64,000 nt of DNA from CAZVNZ01 sp964628515 (GCA_964628515.1 CAZVNZ010000001.1:1-64000); one strand, 5' to 3'. Numbered from the stretch's first letter, positions 19,800 through 29,417 are shown. Notes: generated from the letters alone by a model not told the origin. Made by a program: numbers and translations.

Positions 19800-20954
19800 A
19801 TGAAAAAGGCGGTAATGTACGGAGCAGGTAACATAGGCAGAGGATTTATAGGAAAGGTATTTGCAAACAGCGGTTATAAGGTGGTTTTTTTAGATATTGC
19901 AAAGGATATTTTAGACGCCTTAAACCAAAAGAAAGGCTACACGGTAAAAATTGTGTGTAACGAATACACAAAGCAGGAGCAGGTGCAAAACGTATGTGGC
20001 GCAGATGCAAATTCCACAGAGGCAATAGAGGAAATAGCAACTTGCGATATTATGGCAACCGCCGTAGGAGTAAACGTACTAAAGTATGTTGCCCCTGTAA
20101 TTGCAAAGGGAATTTCTTTAAGAAAAGCAATGGGCGGAGCACCCTTAGATATTATATTAGCGGAAAATCAACTTGATGCGGATAAAATAATGAAGGAGCA
20201 CATTTACAGTTATTTAAACGACGACGAAGAAAAATGGGCGGATAAAAACATAGGCTTGGTGGAAAGTTCCATAGGCAGAATGGTGCCACCGCTAACGGCG
20301 GAGGAAAAACAGGGAGACCCACTTCTAATAGCGGTAGAGCCATATTGCGACTTGCCCGTAGACAGCAAAGCATTTAAGGGAGAAATTCCTAATTTGGTAG
20401 GGCTTATACCCTACACTCCCTTTGGGTTTTATATTAAACGCAAGCTGTTTATACATAATATGGGGCATGCACTTTGCGCATATTTCGGCTATTTAAAGGG
20501 CTACGAGTACATTTGGCAGGCAGTAGAGGATAAAGAGATTTACGAGCAGGCAAAACAAGCAATGCTACTTAGCGCACAGGCACTCAACAAAGAATACGGC
20601 GTTCCCATAGAAGAAATAGAGGCAAACGTATACGATTTACTAAGTCGTTTTGCAAATAAAGCACTAAAAGACACGGTAGCAAGAGTAGGGGCAGACCCTA
20701 TTCGCAAGCTAAGACGAGACGACAGACTAATAGGCGGCGCAATGTACTGTATGCAAAACGGGTTAGATCCAAGCTACATAATTAAAGGCATTTGTGCGTC
20801 ATTAAAATTTAACAACCAAGCGGACGAAAAGGCGGTTTTACTTCAGCAGGATTTACAGCAAAAAGGCTTGCAGTATGTAGTGGAGCACTATATGGGGCTA
20901 AAACCGGGAAACAAGTTGGGGGATTTAATCATCATGCAAAAAAATAAAGCGTAA
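19800..20954 (+). CDS. mtlD: Mannitol-1-phosphate 5-dehydrogenase
   Basis: NAD-dependent oxidation of mannitol 1-phosphate to fructose 6-phosphate. The N-terminal Rossmann motif is GAGNIGRGFIG; the LVESSIGRMVPP segment and the catalytic KLFIHNMGHA are present. At 384 residues it has family length. AGGTGG lies a few bases before the ATG. No mannitol PTS genes adjoin it: it stands alone between the repeat element upstream and a terminator downstream, so the PTS must be elsewhere or the enzyme works in the synthetic direction. Confidence 0.94.
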   Translation: MKKAVMYGAGNIGRGFIGKVFANSGYKVVFLDIAKDILDALNQKKGYTVKIVCNEYTKQEQVQNVCGADANSTEAIEEIATCDIMATAVGVNVLKYVAPVIAKGISLRKAMGGAPLDIILAENQLDADKIMKEHIYSYLNDDEEKWADKNIGLVESSIGRMVPPLTAEEKQGDPLLIAVEPYCDLPVDSKAFKGEIPNLVGLIPYTPFGFYIKRKLFIHNMGHALCAYFGYLKGYEYIWQAVEDKEIYEQAKQAMLLSAQALNKEYGVPIEEIEANVYDLLSRFANKALKDTVARVGADPIRKLRRDDRLIGGAMYCMQNGLDPSYIIKGICASLKFNNQADEKAVLLQQDLQQKGLQYVVEHYMGLKPGNKLGDLIIMQKNKA

Positions 20955-21050
20955 AAGCGTATAGTTGCATTAATTCTGTGCACGAAGGGGAGAATTTAGA
21001 TTAAGTGGCTAGAACAATAATCTTACTGCTTGTAATATCTGTAAAGAAAT

Positions 21051-21089
21051 AACCGTTCTCAGTTGGCATTGAGAACGGTTGAATTTTTT
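21051..21089 (+). terminator. Rho-independent terminator after mtlD
   Basis: AACCGTTCTCA (21051-21061) pairs perfectly with TGAGAACGGTT (21070-21080) around an 8-base loop, then GAATTTTTT. The 94 bases between the mtlD stop and this hairpin carry no gene I can see. The stretch from 21090 to 21377 also looks empty apart from AT-rich DNA. Confidence 0.92.
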
Positions 21090-21377
21090 AACCTCCACCA
21101 AAAAATAAAAATCACCCCCAACCCTACAACAAGGACAATTTCGCCTATCCTAATTTCCCCCGTAACTAATTTCAGATTTATTATTTGCGATACACACCAC
21201 CCAAAAACGCACCATAAAGCCAAAGGTTAATAGAAAGAACGCTAATGTTAATTTGTCACGTTTTTTTCACACATATCTCGTTAAATGCTATTGCAAAAGA
21301 AAAAAATTAATTATATAATGAGTTATATCTTAAATGAGAATTTAGGATATGTCAATCCCCACCCTTTTATTATTTTT

Positions 21378-21411
21378 AGATAGAGGCACAACGCGAGTTG
21401 TGTCTTTATCT
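21378..21411 (+). promoter_or_regulatory. GNRA-capped hairpin upstream of a membrane protein gene
   Basis: Fifteen-base arms (21378-21392 and 21397-21411) pair throughout, with two G-U pairs, around loop GCGA, a GNRA tetraloop. There is no T tract after it, so it is not an ordinary terminator. It lies 21 bases before the ATG at 21433. As the perfect pairing relies on G-U, it probably acts as RNA, for example as a 5' stabilising or translation-control element. Inference. Confidence 0.55.
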
Positions 21412-21432
21412 CGTTTATGGTATAGTTTTATT

Positions 21433-21924
21433 ATGGAATACTTAGAATTACTACTGCTAATATTATTTATAGCACTTGCAATCAACATTGTAGTGTTTGC
21501 CCTAAAAAACCCACGAGTACCCCTGCTTAAAGACAGGGAGGAGTTTAGCGTAAGGTACAGAAAAACCTTTTTATATGTCTCCCTTATTTTTTTTGCCGGG
21601 GCTAGCATTGTGGTTTTACGATATGTAGTGTACCTAAACTACTCTTTGGTGCAAATAATATTTGCGTGTGTGCTTTTGCTTTTCGGACTGCCCTTTTTAA
21701 TTATGGCACTCTCATTTAAAATAATAGTAACAAAAGAAGGCTTGGTTTATAAAAGGCGGTTGATTAAATACGAGGATATTAAAGGGGTGCGGGCAAAAAA
21801 ATATTATATTTTATTGCACACACCCAAAAAAGTGTATAAATTCTTAAATAATTTGGATTATAAAGAAGAGCTTTTCTCCTGCCTTGCAAACAAGGGGGCA
21901 GAAATTATAAGAGAGGATATTTAG
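21433..21924 (+). CDS. Small membrane protein with possible PH-like C-terminus
   Basis: Not recognised. From the ATG at 21433 it has 163 residues: a first membrane helix (about 3-22), a charged loop, two close helices (about 43-62 and 67-88), then a soluble C-terminus (about 89-163) with the pattern IIVTKEGLVYKRRLIKYEDIKGV, which resembles bacterial PH-like domains. The frame stays open upstream to 21349, but that part would run through the hairpin. It ends 6 bases before the end of the convergent REC/HD-GYP gene. Confidence 0.6.
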   Translation: MEYLELLLLILFIALAINIVVFALKNPRVPLLKDREEFSVRYRKTFLYVSLIFFAGASIVVLRYVVYLNYSLVQIIFACVLLLFGLPFLIMALSFKIIVTKEGLVYKRRLIKYEDIKGVRAKKYYILLHTPKKVYKFLNNLDYKEELFSCLANKGAEIIREDI

Positions 21925-21930
21925 CTTAGA

Positions 21931-23058
21931 CTAAATTTCGCTTCTTTCCAGTTGGTCTTGCTTTTTATCCACCACTTCCAAAAACGCCTCTAAAACGTCT
22001 GGGTCAAACTGCCTTTTCCACATACCCGTTATTGTGTTTATTGCGCCTTGTACCGTGTATTTTTCTCTGTATGCCGCCGAAGATATTAAGGCATCGTAAA
22101 CGTCGGCAACCGCAACTATTCTTGCGCTTAGAGGAATGTCGTAGCCGGAAATACCATGGGGATACCCACTACCGTCAAATCTTTCATGATGAAAGGTAGC
22201 AATATCCATAGCCATACTCAGCATTGCGTTTTTGGGGAATCTTTCTTTAATCTTTGCAAGCATTTGAGAGCCTAACATGGTGTGTTTGCGCACCTCTTCT
22301 CTCTCTCTGTCCTTAAGTTTGCTGTCCGAGTTTAAACATCGTTGCTGCACCGCAGCCATTCCGCAATCGTATAATGCCGTAGCTAAGGTTATGTTTGCTA
22401 TAAAATCGTCTTTGGTTGCTTCCTCAAACTTGTTGTATACCGCAAGATACCTTGCAATTTTGGCACTAAGTAGCTGTACACGCTTAATTGAGCGTTTAGA
22501 GTCGTTCCTATATATTTGCACAAATCCCGAAACCAACTCTATTATGGCAAATTGAGTTTCCGCATAGCTTTTTGCCTTGCTTGTGCCTATGCCTGTGTTG
22601 TCTAACTGCCTTGTGTATTCGTTAAAGAAGGTTTCGTGCAAATAATCCTCGTAGCTTTTGGCACCCCTGCTAATGTTGTTTATGACTAAAATATTTTCTA
22701 CACGGCGTAGCAACTCTTCTTTTACAATAGGTTTGGCTATGTAGTCCGCACCCCGTTTTTCAAATACCGTTTTGCGTGTTTGCTCGTTGGTGCTTTGTGT
22801 TAAAAAAATTATGGGGCATTTGTTTAGTGTTGCCCAGTCAAACAAACGGGTGTGGTGCATATTATGGTCTGCCATTGTTATTGACATCAGCACAATGTTT
22901 GGAGGCTGTTTTATTTGGTTTAGCGCCTTTTCGCAGTCCGCACACAATGTGTGGCTGTAACCGGCATCTCTAAATACTTCCGCTATTTTGTCCGTGGTGG
23001 TTTTCTCGTTTTCTATAACCATAATATTCATTTTGCTTGGGTTTGTATTTAGTGCCAT
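21931..23058 (-). CDS. Degenerate REC/HD-GYP protein
   Basis: Response-regulator receiver (about residues 11-124) joined to an HD-GYP domain (about 165-360) of the cyclic-di-GMP phosphodiesterase family. Both look disabled. The acidic pocket is EN instead of DD, the phosphorylated Asp is Ser59 (LMSITM), and the metal-binding HD is Tyr230-Asp231 (LYDCG). The receiver lysine (AKP) and the later HHERFDGSGYP motif remain. It may act as a binding partner, not an enzyme. GAGG sits 6 bases before the ATG. It lies 11 bases downstream of an intact HD-GYP gene. Confidence 0.86.
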   Translation of the reverse strand: MALNTNPSKMNIMVIENEKTTTDKIAEVFRDAGYSHTLCADCEKALNQIKQPPNIVLMSITMADHNMHHTRLFDWATLNKCPIIFLTQSTNEQTRKTVFEKRGADYIAKPIVKEELLRRVENILVINNISRGAKSYEDYLHETFFNEYTRQLDNTGIGTSKAKSYAETQFAIIELVSGFVQIYRNDSKRSIKRVQLLSAKIARYLAVYNKFEEATKDDFIANITLATALYDCGMAAVQQRCLNSDSKLKDREREEVRKHTMLGSQMLAKIKERFPKNAMLSMAMDIATFHHERFDGSGYPHGISGYDIPLSARIVAVADVYDALISSAAYREKYTVQGAINTITGMWKRQFDPDVLEAFLEVVDKKQDQLERSEI

Positions 23059-23069
23059 ATTGTACCTCG

Positions 23070-23819
23070 TCAGTCTTCCGCTTCGTTGTATTCGTAATCA
23101 TATACTTTTACTGCATAATGCTCTATTTCCTTTTCGTACTCTATAAAAGCATCTGCAATTTGTGGGTTAAATACACTCCCTTTACCCTCGTTTATTATTT
23201 TTATGCTGTCCTCGTGAGGCATAGGCCCCTTGTATGGCAGTGCGCTCCTTAGTGCGTCGTAAATATCTGCTAAAATTACTATTTGTGCGCAAATAGGAAT
23301 TTTGCTTCCGCTTACCCTAAAAGGATACCCTGTACCATCGTATTTTTCATGATGAAACATAAGTACCTGCTCGCACATATTGGCAAATGCAACATCTTTA
23401 ATATTGTTTCTTATTTTGTCAAATATTTGCACACCTATTAACACATGCTCTTTCATGGTGATAAACTCTTCTTTGGTAAGCCTGCCCTGCTTTAGCAAAA
23501 TGTCCTTGCTTATGCCTATTTTTCCTATATCGTGCAGTGCCGCCGCCACATCTATCATATTTACAAAATTTTCGTCTATGCCAAACAACCCGTTTTTTTG
23601 AAGATCTTCCGCTATAAGTTTAGATACCTTGCCTACCCTAAGTACGTGGAGGTATGTCTCTTTATCCGCAATTTCCGCCGCCGACGCCAACAAAAAAAGC
23701 TGCTCTTTTTGCGTGGGCTCAAATATATTTTCCGCTCCCTTAATAAACTTATTAAACTTGCTTATGTACTGAACTATCGGTACACTGCTTTCAATAAAAT
23801 CAAATCCACCCATATCCAT
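23070..23819 (-). CDS. HD-GYP domain phosphodiesterase
   Basis: A protein of 249 residues, almost entirely an HD-GYP domain. The catalytic signature is complete: ALHDIGKIGISKDIL, MFHHEKYDGTGYP, ILADIYDALRSALPYK. Such enzymes linearise cyclic di-GMP or related dinucleotides. The N-terminal 50 residues match no sensor I recognise and contain no membrane helix. A second in-frame ATG lies two codons on. Cotranscribed with the degenerate paralogue downstream, suggesting an active/inactive pair. Confidence 0.88.
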   Translation of the reverse strand: MDMGGFDFIESSVPIVQYISKFNKFIKGAENIFEPTQKEQLFLLASAAEIADKETYLHVLRVGKVSKLIAEDLQKNGLFGIDENFVNMIDVAAALHDIGKIGISKDILLKQGRLTKEEFITMKEHVLIGVQIFDKIRNNIKDVAFANMCEQVLMFHHEKYDGTGYPFRVSGSKIPICAQIVILADIYDALRSALPYKGPMPHEDSIKIINEGKGSVFNPQIADAFIEYEKEIEHYAVKVYDYEYNEAED

Positions 23820-23882
23820 AATGGTTACCGCCTTACTTAAAAAATCAATTAAGTAGTATCGTGATGCGTTTTATTATTTAAA

Positions 23883-24617
23883 CTAAAATTTAGACCTGTC
23901 CTCAAATTTATTTTTGCCACCCGTTTGGGTGCGTGGCATACCCGTTGGGCTTTCTGCTCTATGCCCTTTGTTGTTACCCTTTTTAAGTAGGACTACAAGC
24001 ACCCCGATTATTATTACGCAAACAACAACCGCTATTAAAAGCAACATTGGTGTTATGCCGCCACTATCCTCTTTGTTTGTCTGCCCGCCTTCCTTATTGT
24101 CGCCTGTATTCGTGTTTTCTTCGGCATCATCACCATTATTATTTGGCAAGGACGATTGTTGCAAAGAGGGGGCACTTTCGCTTACACTTTTGATTTCCGT
24201 TACGTAGTCTGCCACAAAAGCTACTTCCATATATGCGTTTTGCGCCATGGAAGAAATGCCGATGTCGTACTCTCCAAGCATACCGCTGCCCGTGTACTCC
24301 GTTGTGGAACTATCGTATAAATTGTAGGTGGCACTGCTTGTTTTGCCGTCTTTATTGGTGATGATGATTGTGTGAGGCTCAACCGTTAGTTGCTTAAAAA
24401 CAACCTGCCCCTTGTCGTTTGCTACCAGCACAGTTTCGTCTATTTGCGCCCTGTACCCTTCCGCTAATTTGCCTCCGTCGTAAATGTATATTGCCAAATC
24501 TATGTAGCCGTCCGCCGCATACGCCTTTGTGCCGTAAGAAAACACCGTTATTACCGCTAAAATCATCATCACAAAAAAAGCAAAAAGCTTTCTTTTATTT
24601 ATGAGCCAAACCTTCAT
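23883..24617 (-). CDS. Secreted, membrane-anchored surface protein of unknown function
   Basis: Not recognised. Clear signal peptide (positively charged MKVWLINKRKL, hydrophobic core, cleavage near AYA-ADG at about residue 35). An extracellular beta-rich domain follows (about 36-150), whose IYDGGKLAEGYRAQID and DKGQVVFKQLTV patterns suggest a carboxypeptidase-regulatory or Cna-B-like fold. Then a low-complexity Asn/Gly/Glu linker, a membrane helix (about 190-212) and a short basic cytoplasmic tail. The gene starts 3 bases after the prs stop, so it is probably cotranscribed with prs. Confidence 0.7.
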   Translation of the reverse strand: MKVWLINKRKLFAFFVMMILAVITVFSYGTKAYAADGYIDLAIYIYDGGKLAEGYRAQIDETVLVANDKGQVVFKQLTVEPHTIIITNKDGKTSSATYNLYDSSTTEYTGSGMLGEYDIGISSMAQNAYMEVAFVADYVTEIKSVSESAPSLQQSSLPNNNGDDAEENTNTGDNKEGGQTNKEDSGGITPMLLLIAVVVCVIIIGVLVVLLKKGNNKGHRAESPTGMPRTQTGGKNKFEDRSKF

Positions 24618-24620
24618 TTA

Positions 24621-25631
24621 TCAGTTACCGCAGTAATCTGCCTGTGTTGTAATATCGTCCTTAATTTTTTCGGGAACAATGGTAAACAGCGCACTTACAG
24701 ACTCTCTTTCGTGGATTCTGTATACCGCCTCTGCAAACAGCGGTGCGACAGATACTATGGAAAACTTTGGTTTGCCCATTATGTAGGGGTTTTCCACACT
24801 GTCTGTTGAAATTACGTATTCTATGGGGCTTTCCGTTATGGCTTTAACCCCTTTTTCTCGTAGCATTACATGTCCAAGGCAAGCTACTACCCGTTTAGCG
24901 CCCCTCTTTTTAAGCATATGGGCAACATCTATAAGAGTGCCTCCGCTTATGGTAAAATCGTCTACTATTACGCAGTTTTTCCCTTCTACATTGCCTATAA
25001 GCTCTAAAATTTCCGCTTTTTCGTCGTGGGAGGTACGGGTTTTATCCCCTATTGCCACGTTTACTCCTAAGTAGTCTGCGTATTTTCTTGCGGTTTTTGC
25101 AAAGCCGGCATCGGGAGACACCACCACCAAATCTTCCATAATATCCGTTGCTTTAATATACTCGCAAAGTATGGGTAAAGATAATAGGTGATCCACCGGT
25201 TTTCTGAAAAAGCCCTGTACTTGTGGGCTGTGTAAGTCCATAGTTATAATACGGTCTGCACCTGCCATTTCTATGCAGTCTGCACACACTCTTGCTCTTA
25301 TGGATACACGAGGCTCGTCCTTTTTGTCCCCTTTTGCGTATCCAAAGTAGGGTATTATTGCCGTTACCGAGTTTGCACTTGCCCGTTTAAACGCATCCAT
25401 CCAAAACAGTATTTCCACAAATTCGTTGTTTGGGTCCAAACCTATGGGTAGCACTACGTAAACGTCTTTATCTCTGACAGTTTCTTTAATACGAATAAAA
25501 ACGTTTCCATCGCTAAAGCGTATAACTTCGGATGCTCCGATTTCTGCACCTAAGTATTTACACATTTTTTTAGCAAAGGAAACTCCTGTACTTCCGGCAA
25601 ATATTTTTATATTGGAACTCTCTATAAGCAT
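24621..25631 (-). CDS. prs: Ribose-phosphate pyrophosphokinase
   Basis: Makes PRPP from ribose 5-phosphate and ATP for nucleotide, histidine and tryptophan synthesis. Motifs are DLHSPQVQGFF and the PRPP-binding VIVDDFTISGGTL, with VVSPDAGFAKTARKYA in between. At 336 residues it is slightly longer than the usual 315. Loop residues differ from the textbook VDDMIDTAGT, so it may be a second, divergent paralogue and not the main housekeeping enzyme. The downstream surface-protein gene is almost contiguous. Confidence 0.88.
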   Translation of the reverse strand: MLIESSNIKIFAGSTGVSFAKKMCKYLGAEIGASEVIRFSDGNVFIRIKETVRDKDVYVVLPIGLDPNNEFVEILFWMDAFKRASANSVTAIIPYFGYAKGDKKDEPRVSIRARVCADCIEMAGADRIITMDLHSPQVQGFFRKPVDHLLSLPILCEYIKATDIMEDLVVVSPDAGFAKTARKYADYLGVNVAIGDKTRTSHDEKAEILELIGNVEGKNCVIVDDFTISGGTLIDVAHMLKKRGAKRVVACLGHVMLREKGVKAITESPIEYVISTDSVENPYIMGKPKFSIVSVAPLFAEAVYRIHERESVSALFTIVPEKIKDDITTQADYCGN

Positions 25632-25827
25632 TTTAATAACTACCTACCTAAAATTATTGATAAACTTAGTATATCAAATATCTTGTTATATTACAACTGT
25701 TTGTTGACATCCACCTAAATTAATTATGTAATACAATTATATATATGGTATAGTATTATTTACATTACAAAATGTTTGTACTATTATATAATATAGGCAC
25801 AAACAATGGGGAAGGAAGTAAAACAAA

Positions 25828-26709
25828 ATGGAAAGTAAAAAACTAACCGCCGAAGAAATTGCAAAGGCAAAAGCCAAAGGCTTTTTGCAAAACAGAGGCA
25901 CAAACAATTTTAACGGCAGAATAATTACGAAAAACGGTGTACTAACCGCAAAAGAGCTTAGTGTGGCAGCGGCAGCCGCAGAAAAATTCGGAAATGGCAA
26001 AGTAACCTTTACAATGAGGCAAACGGTGGAAGTAGTGGGCATTTCCTACGAGAACATAGAGCCTTTTTGCAAGTATATAGAAACTAACGCCCAACTAAAA
26101 ACGGGGGGTACGGGGGCTAAAGTACGCCCTGTGGTTTCTTGTAAGGGCACCACCTGCATTTACGGGCTTGCAGATACTCAAGCTATTGCTCTTAGTATAC
26201 ACAACACCTTTTACGAAGGTATGGGAAAGGAAGCACTACCCCATAAAGTTAAAATTGCCGTGGGGGGTTGCCCCAACAACTGTGCAAAGGTGGATTTAAA
26301 CGATATTGGTTTTATGGCACAACGTGTGGTTGATTTTGAACCATCAAACTGCAAAAACTGCAAAAACTGCGGTGTAATTACGGAGTGCCCTATGGGTTGC
26401 CCCACTATTGTTGAGGAAAAAATTTCCATAGATAAAACCAAATGCAACAACTGTGGCAGGTGCACCGCCAAATGCCCCTTTGGTGTTACAAAAAACTACA
26501 AAGATATGGTGAAAATCCATATAGGTGGCAGGTGGGGCAAACAAATACGCATGGGCACACCCCTAAATAGCCTTTATACCTACGAGGAAGGGATAGAACT
26601 TGCAAAGCAAATAATTAAGGTGTACCAAAAGGTAGGTTTGCCAAAAGAACGCCTTGCATCCACGATAGAGCGTATAGGCATAAAGGATTTTGAGAGCATG
26701 CTTGGGTAG
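25828..26709 (+). CDS. Small sirohaem sulfite/nitrite reductase-like protein with ferredoxin domain
   Basis: A protein of 293 residues. The N-terminal part is the ferredoxin-like reductase half-domain, with FTMRQTVEVVGI. The sirohaem-coupled [4Fe-4S] ligands are SCKGTTC and GGCPNNC. A ferredoxin insert with many cysteines follows (CKNCKNCG, CPMGC, CNNCGRCTAKCPFG), enough for one or two more clusters. The size fits single-module clostridial reductases, not assimilatory CysI. Whether it reduces sulfite, nitrite or something else cannot be told. It is monocistronic, divergent from prs. Confidence 0.82.
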   Translation: MESKKLTAEEIAKAKAKGFLQNRGTNNFNGRIITKNGVLTAKELSVAAAAAEKFGNGKVTFTMRQTVEVVGISYENIEPFCKYIETNAQLKTGGTGAKVRPVVSCKGTTCIYGLADTQAIALSIHNTFYEGMGKEALPHKVKIAVGGCPNNCAKVDLNDIGFMAQRVVDFEPSNCKNCKNCGVITECPMGCPTIVEEKISIDKTKCNNCGRCTAKCPFGVTKNYKDMVKIHIGGRWGKQIRMGTPLNSLYTYEEGIELAKQIIKVYQKVGLPKERLASTIERIGIKDFESMLG

Positions 26710-26899
26710 CGGTAGCAAAAGCCCAAAATATTTATAATTATTACACATTATGTTTACATATTTTAGAGTTTAAGTAATTGCATTACGCCTTATAGTATGC
26801 TAAAATTAGTCTATAAGGGTAATGCTTTTTTGCGTAATAAAGTATACGTGTGCAGCAGGTAATACTATATGGCAGAGCAAAAATGCACAGGGATTGAAA

Positions 26900-29413
26900 A
26901 TGTATACAGACGAATTCTTAGAGGATTTTGTAGAAGAAGCAAAGTCTCATATAGAAGTAACCGAGGCTGCTTTTTTAGACAAAACCAAGCTAAAAACAGA
27001 CAAAGAAGAACTAAACAACGTATTTCGTGCCGTCCACAGCATAAAGGGTGCTGCCGGCTTTTTTGCATTAAACAACATTGTTGCCCTGTCTCACGGTATG
27101 GAAAATGTGCTAAACAAACTGCGCAACGAAGAGCTAACCCTAACGGACGCAATTTTAGAGGAGTTGCTTGACTGCAACGACAAACTCAAAGAATTTATAG
27201 AGGACGTAGAAAATAGCGAAAGTGCGGATATTACCCCGTATATAGATGCTCTAAGCCTTTTTTACGGTGATGGTGATGGTAGTAATACCCCCCACATCCA
27301 AGCAAAAGCAGGAGAGCAAGCCTCAAAGGAAGGGGAGGTTGCCCCACCAACCAAGAAGGGCAAAAAAGGGGTAAAAGGTAGTGCCGCAAAAAATGCAACC
27401 ACAGAAACAAAACCGCAACCGCAGAGTAAAGGACTGCCCCACACACCCAAACAAATTATGGGCAGTTTAACCCATAATAATGCAGAAAAAATAGCACGTT
27501 ACAAAAAGCAGGGACATACTGCCTACGCAATTTTATACGAATCTAACGAGCAAGCGCAATCCGCCTTTGGCAGTTTGAAAAACTTAATTACCGAAATTTT
27601 GGCGTATGCCAACATTATAGAAGTTTTTACGCCACAAAAAAGCATCAACGAAAAGGAGGAAATTGTGCCTTTTTTGGAGGGTACAGCCTTAGAAACTCCT
27701 GTGGAATTTTTAATTACAAGCGTGTTGGAAAAGGAGCTTTTGTGTATCGCCCTAAACTTAAAGGAAGGTATGGTGCGGTTGGTGGCAATGCCCACCACTC
27801 CTCAACAAAAAGCAACGGAAAATGTACGGGTAAGCCTAAGTTTATTAAATAAATTAATGGCACTTTCAAGCGAAATGGTGCTTGCTCGCAATCATCTTTT
27901 AAATTACTTTAGCAACACACCAAAGCTTGACCCTAAGCTTAACCGCACACTTAAAAATATAGACAGCCTAACGAGTAAAATGCAAGAAAGCATAATGCTT
28001 ACACGCATGCAACCTGTGGGCAACCTTTTTAATAAATTTAACAGAACCATAAGAGATATTTGCAAAACCCTAAATAAAGAGGTAGAACTTGTAATGTTAG
28101 GCAAGGACACCGAGCTTGACAAAACGGTGATAGAAGCCCTAACCGACCCACTAACTCATCTTATTCGCAACGGTGCAGACCACGGTATTGAAAGCAGAGA
28201 AAAACGTATAGCACAAGGGAAATCCCCTGTGGGTACAATTATGCTAAATGCCTACTACAAAGGGGAAATGGCGGTTATAGAAGTAAATGACGACGGCGGC
28301 GGCATAAGAGTAGAGGACGTAAAGCAAACGGCGCTAAGTCGTGGGCTTATAACAAAAGAGCAAGCAAAAAGCATTACGGACAAACAAATACTAAAGCTAA
28401 TACTGCAACCGGGGTTTTCCACCGCTAAGGAAGTTACGGGTATTTCCGGCAGAGGGGTGGGCATGGATGTTGTCAAAACCAACATAGAAAAACTCTCGGG
28501 TAGTGTGGAAATAGAGTCTAAGTTAGGTGTAGGCACTACCATAACCCTGTATATACCTCGTACCCTTGCAATTATAAACTCTCTTACCGTAAAAACGGCA
28601 GGGCAACGGTTTGTAATTCCTCAAGCTAATGTGCGCAGGGTGCTTGAGGGCAAAACCGCCGTGCAAGCGCTAAACACCTGTAACGCAATTTCGGCGGAGG
28701 GCAGACTTATACCCGTAATTCGCCTTGCAGATATACTAAAATTACAGGGGGCAACGGAGGAAAAAATAGTAATAATAACCGCCGCCGCCAAAGAGTACGC
28801 ACTAATTGTAGACGAGGTGGAAGATATTTCCGAAATTCTTGTAATGCCCCTTGCCAAATGCTTTAAAGATTACGTTTGTTATAGCGGTATCACCATAATG
28901 GGAGACGGACTGCTTTCCTTAATATTAGATGCGGAGGGCATTTGCGAGCTTTCGGATATAATTTTCGACGAGCAGATTACAACGGAAGTAAAAGCCAAAA
29001 AAGCGGTTAAGGAGGATAACTTAATACTCTTTAAATGCTCGGGGGAGGAAGCTTTTGCCATTAATATAAACGAGACGGCACGTATAGAGCTTATAGATTC
29101 GGACAGTATAGACAAAATAGGTGGCAAAGATTATGCAAAGCTGAAAAATATGTCCATTCGAGTGGTTTATTTGGAGGACTATCTTCCCGTAACCAAAACG
29201 GAGTACACGGCAAAGCAACTGGGGGTAATAGTGGTGGGCAAAACCAACCCCTACGGCATAGTTTTTGAGCGTATTTTAGACAGCACCGCCGGCAAGTTTA
29301 CTTTAGATAAAGGGCTAATAAAGGCAAAGGGGCTAAAGGGTACTTGCGTATGCAATGGAAAAATTACCCTTGTGATAAACCCAAAAGAATTAGAGGGGCT
29401 AATAGAGGAATAA
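26900..29413 (+). CDS. cheA: Chemotaxis histidine kinase CheA
   Basis: Hub kinase of the chemosensory cluster. Domains from the ATG at 26900 (837 residues): Hpt with the phosphorylated His46 in AVHSIKGAAGF; a low-complexity Lys/Ala/Pro linker (about 125-185); a CheY-binding-like region; dimerisation helices; HATPase with LTHLIRNGADHGIE and GRGVGMDVVKTN; then two CheW-like domains in a row (about 560-690 and 700-837), where usual CheA has one. The frame is open from 26822, but MYTDEFLEDFVEEAKSHI is the family start and AGGGAT precedes it. First gene of the che operon. Confidence 0.94.
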   Translation: MYTDEFLEDFVEEAKSHIEVTEAAFLDKTKLKTDKEELNNVFRAVHSIKGAAGFFALNNIVALSHGMENVLNKLRNEELTLTDAILEELLDCNDKLKEFIEDVENSESADITPYIDALSLFYGDGDGSNTPHIQAKAGEQASKEGEVAPPTKKGKKGVKGSAAKNATTETKPQPQSKGLPHTPKQIMGSLTHNNAEKIARYKKQGHTAYAILYESNEQAQSAFGSLKNLITEILAYANIIEVFTPQKSINEKEEIVPFLEGTALETPVEFLITSVLEKELLCIALNLKEGMVRLVAMPTTPQQKATENVRVSLSLLNKLMALSSEMVLARNHLLNYFSNTPKLDPKLNRTLKNIDSLTSKMQESIMLTRMQPVGNLFNKFNRTIRDICKTLNKEVELVMLGKDTELDKTVIEALTDPLTHLIRNGADHGIESREKRIAQGKSPVGTIMLNAYYKGEMAVIEVNDDGGGIRVEDVKQTALSRGLITKEQAKSITDKQILKLILQPGFSTAKEVTGISGRGVGMDVVKTNIEKLSGSVEIESKLGVGTTITLYIPRTLAIINSLTVKTAGQRFVIPQANVRRVLEGKTAVQALNTCNAISAEGRLIPVIRLADILKLQGATEEKIVIITAAAKEYALIVDEVEDISEILVMPLAKCFKDYVCYSGITIMGDGLLSLILDAEGICELSDIIFDEQITTEVKAKKAVKEDNLILFKCSGEEAFAININETARIELIDSDSIDKIGGKDYAKLKNMSIRVVYLEDYLPVTKTEYTAKQLGVIVVGKTNPYGIVFERILDSTAGKFTLDKGLIKAKGLKGTCVCNGKITLVINPKELEGLIEE

Positions 29414-29417
29414 TACC

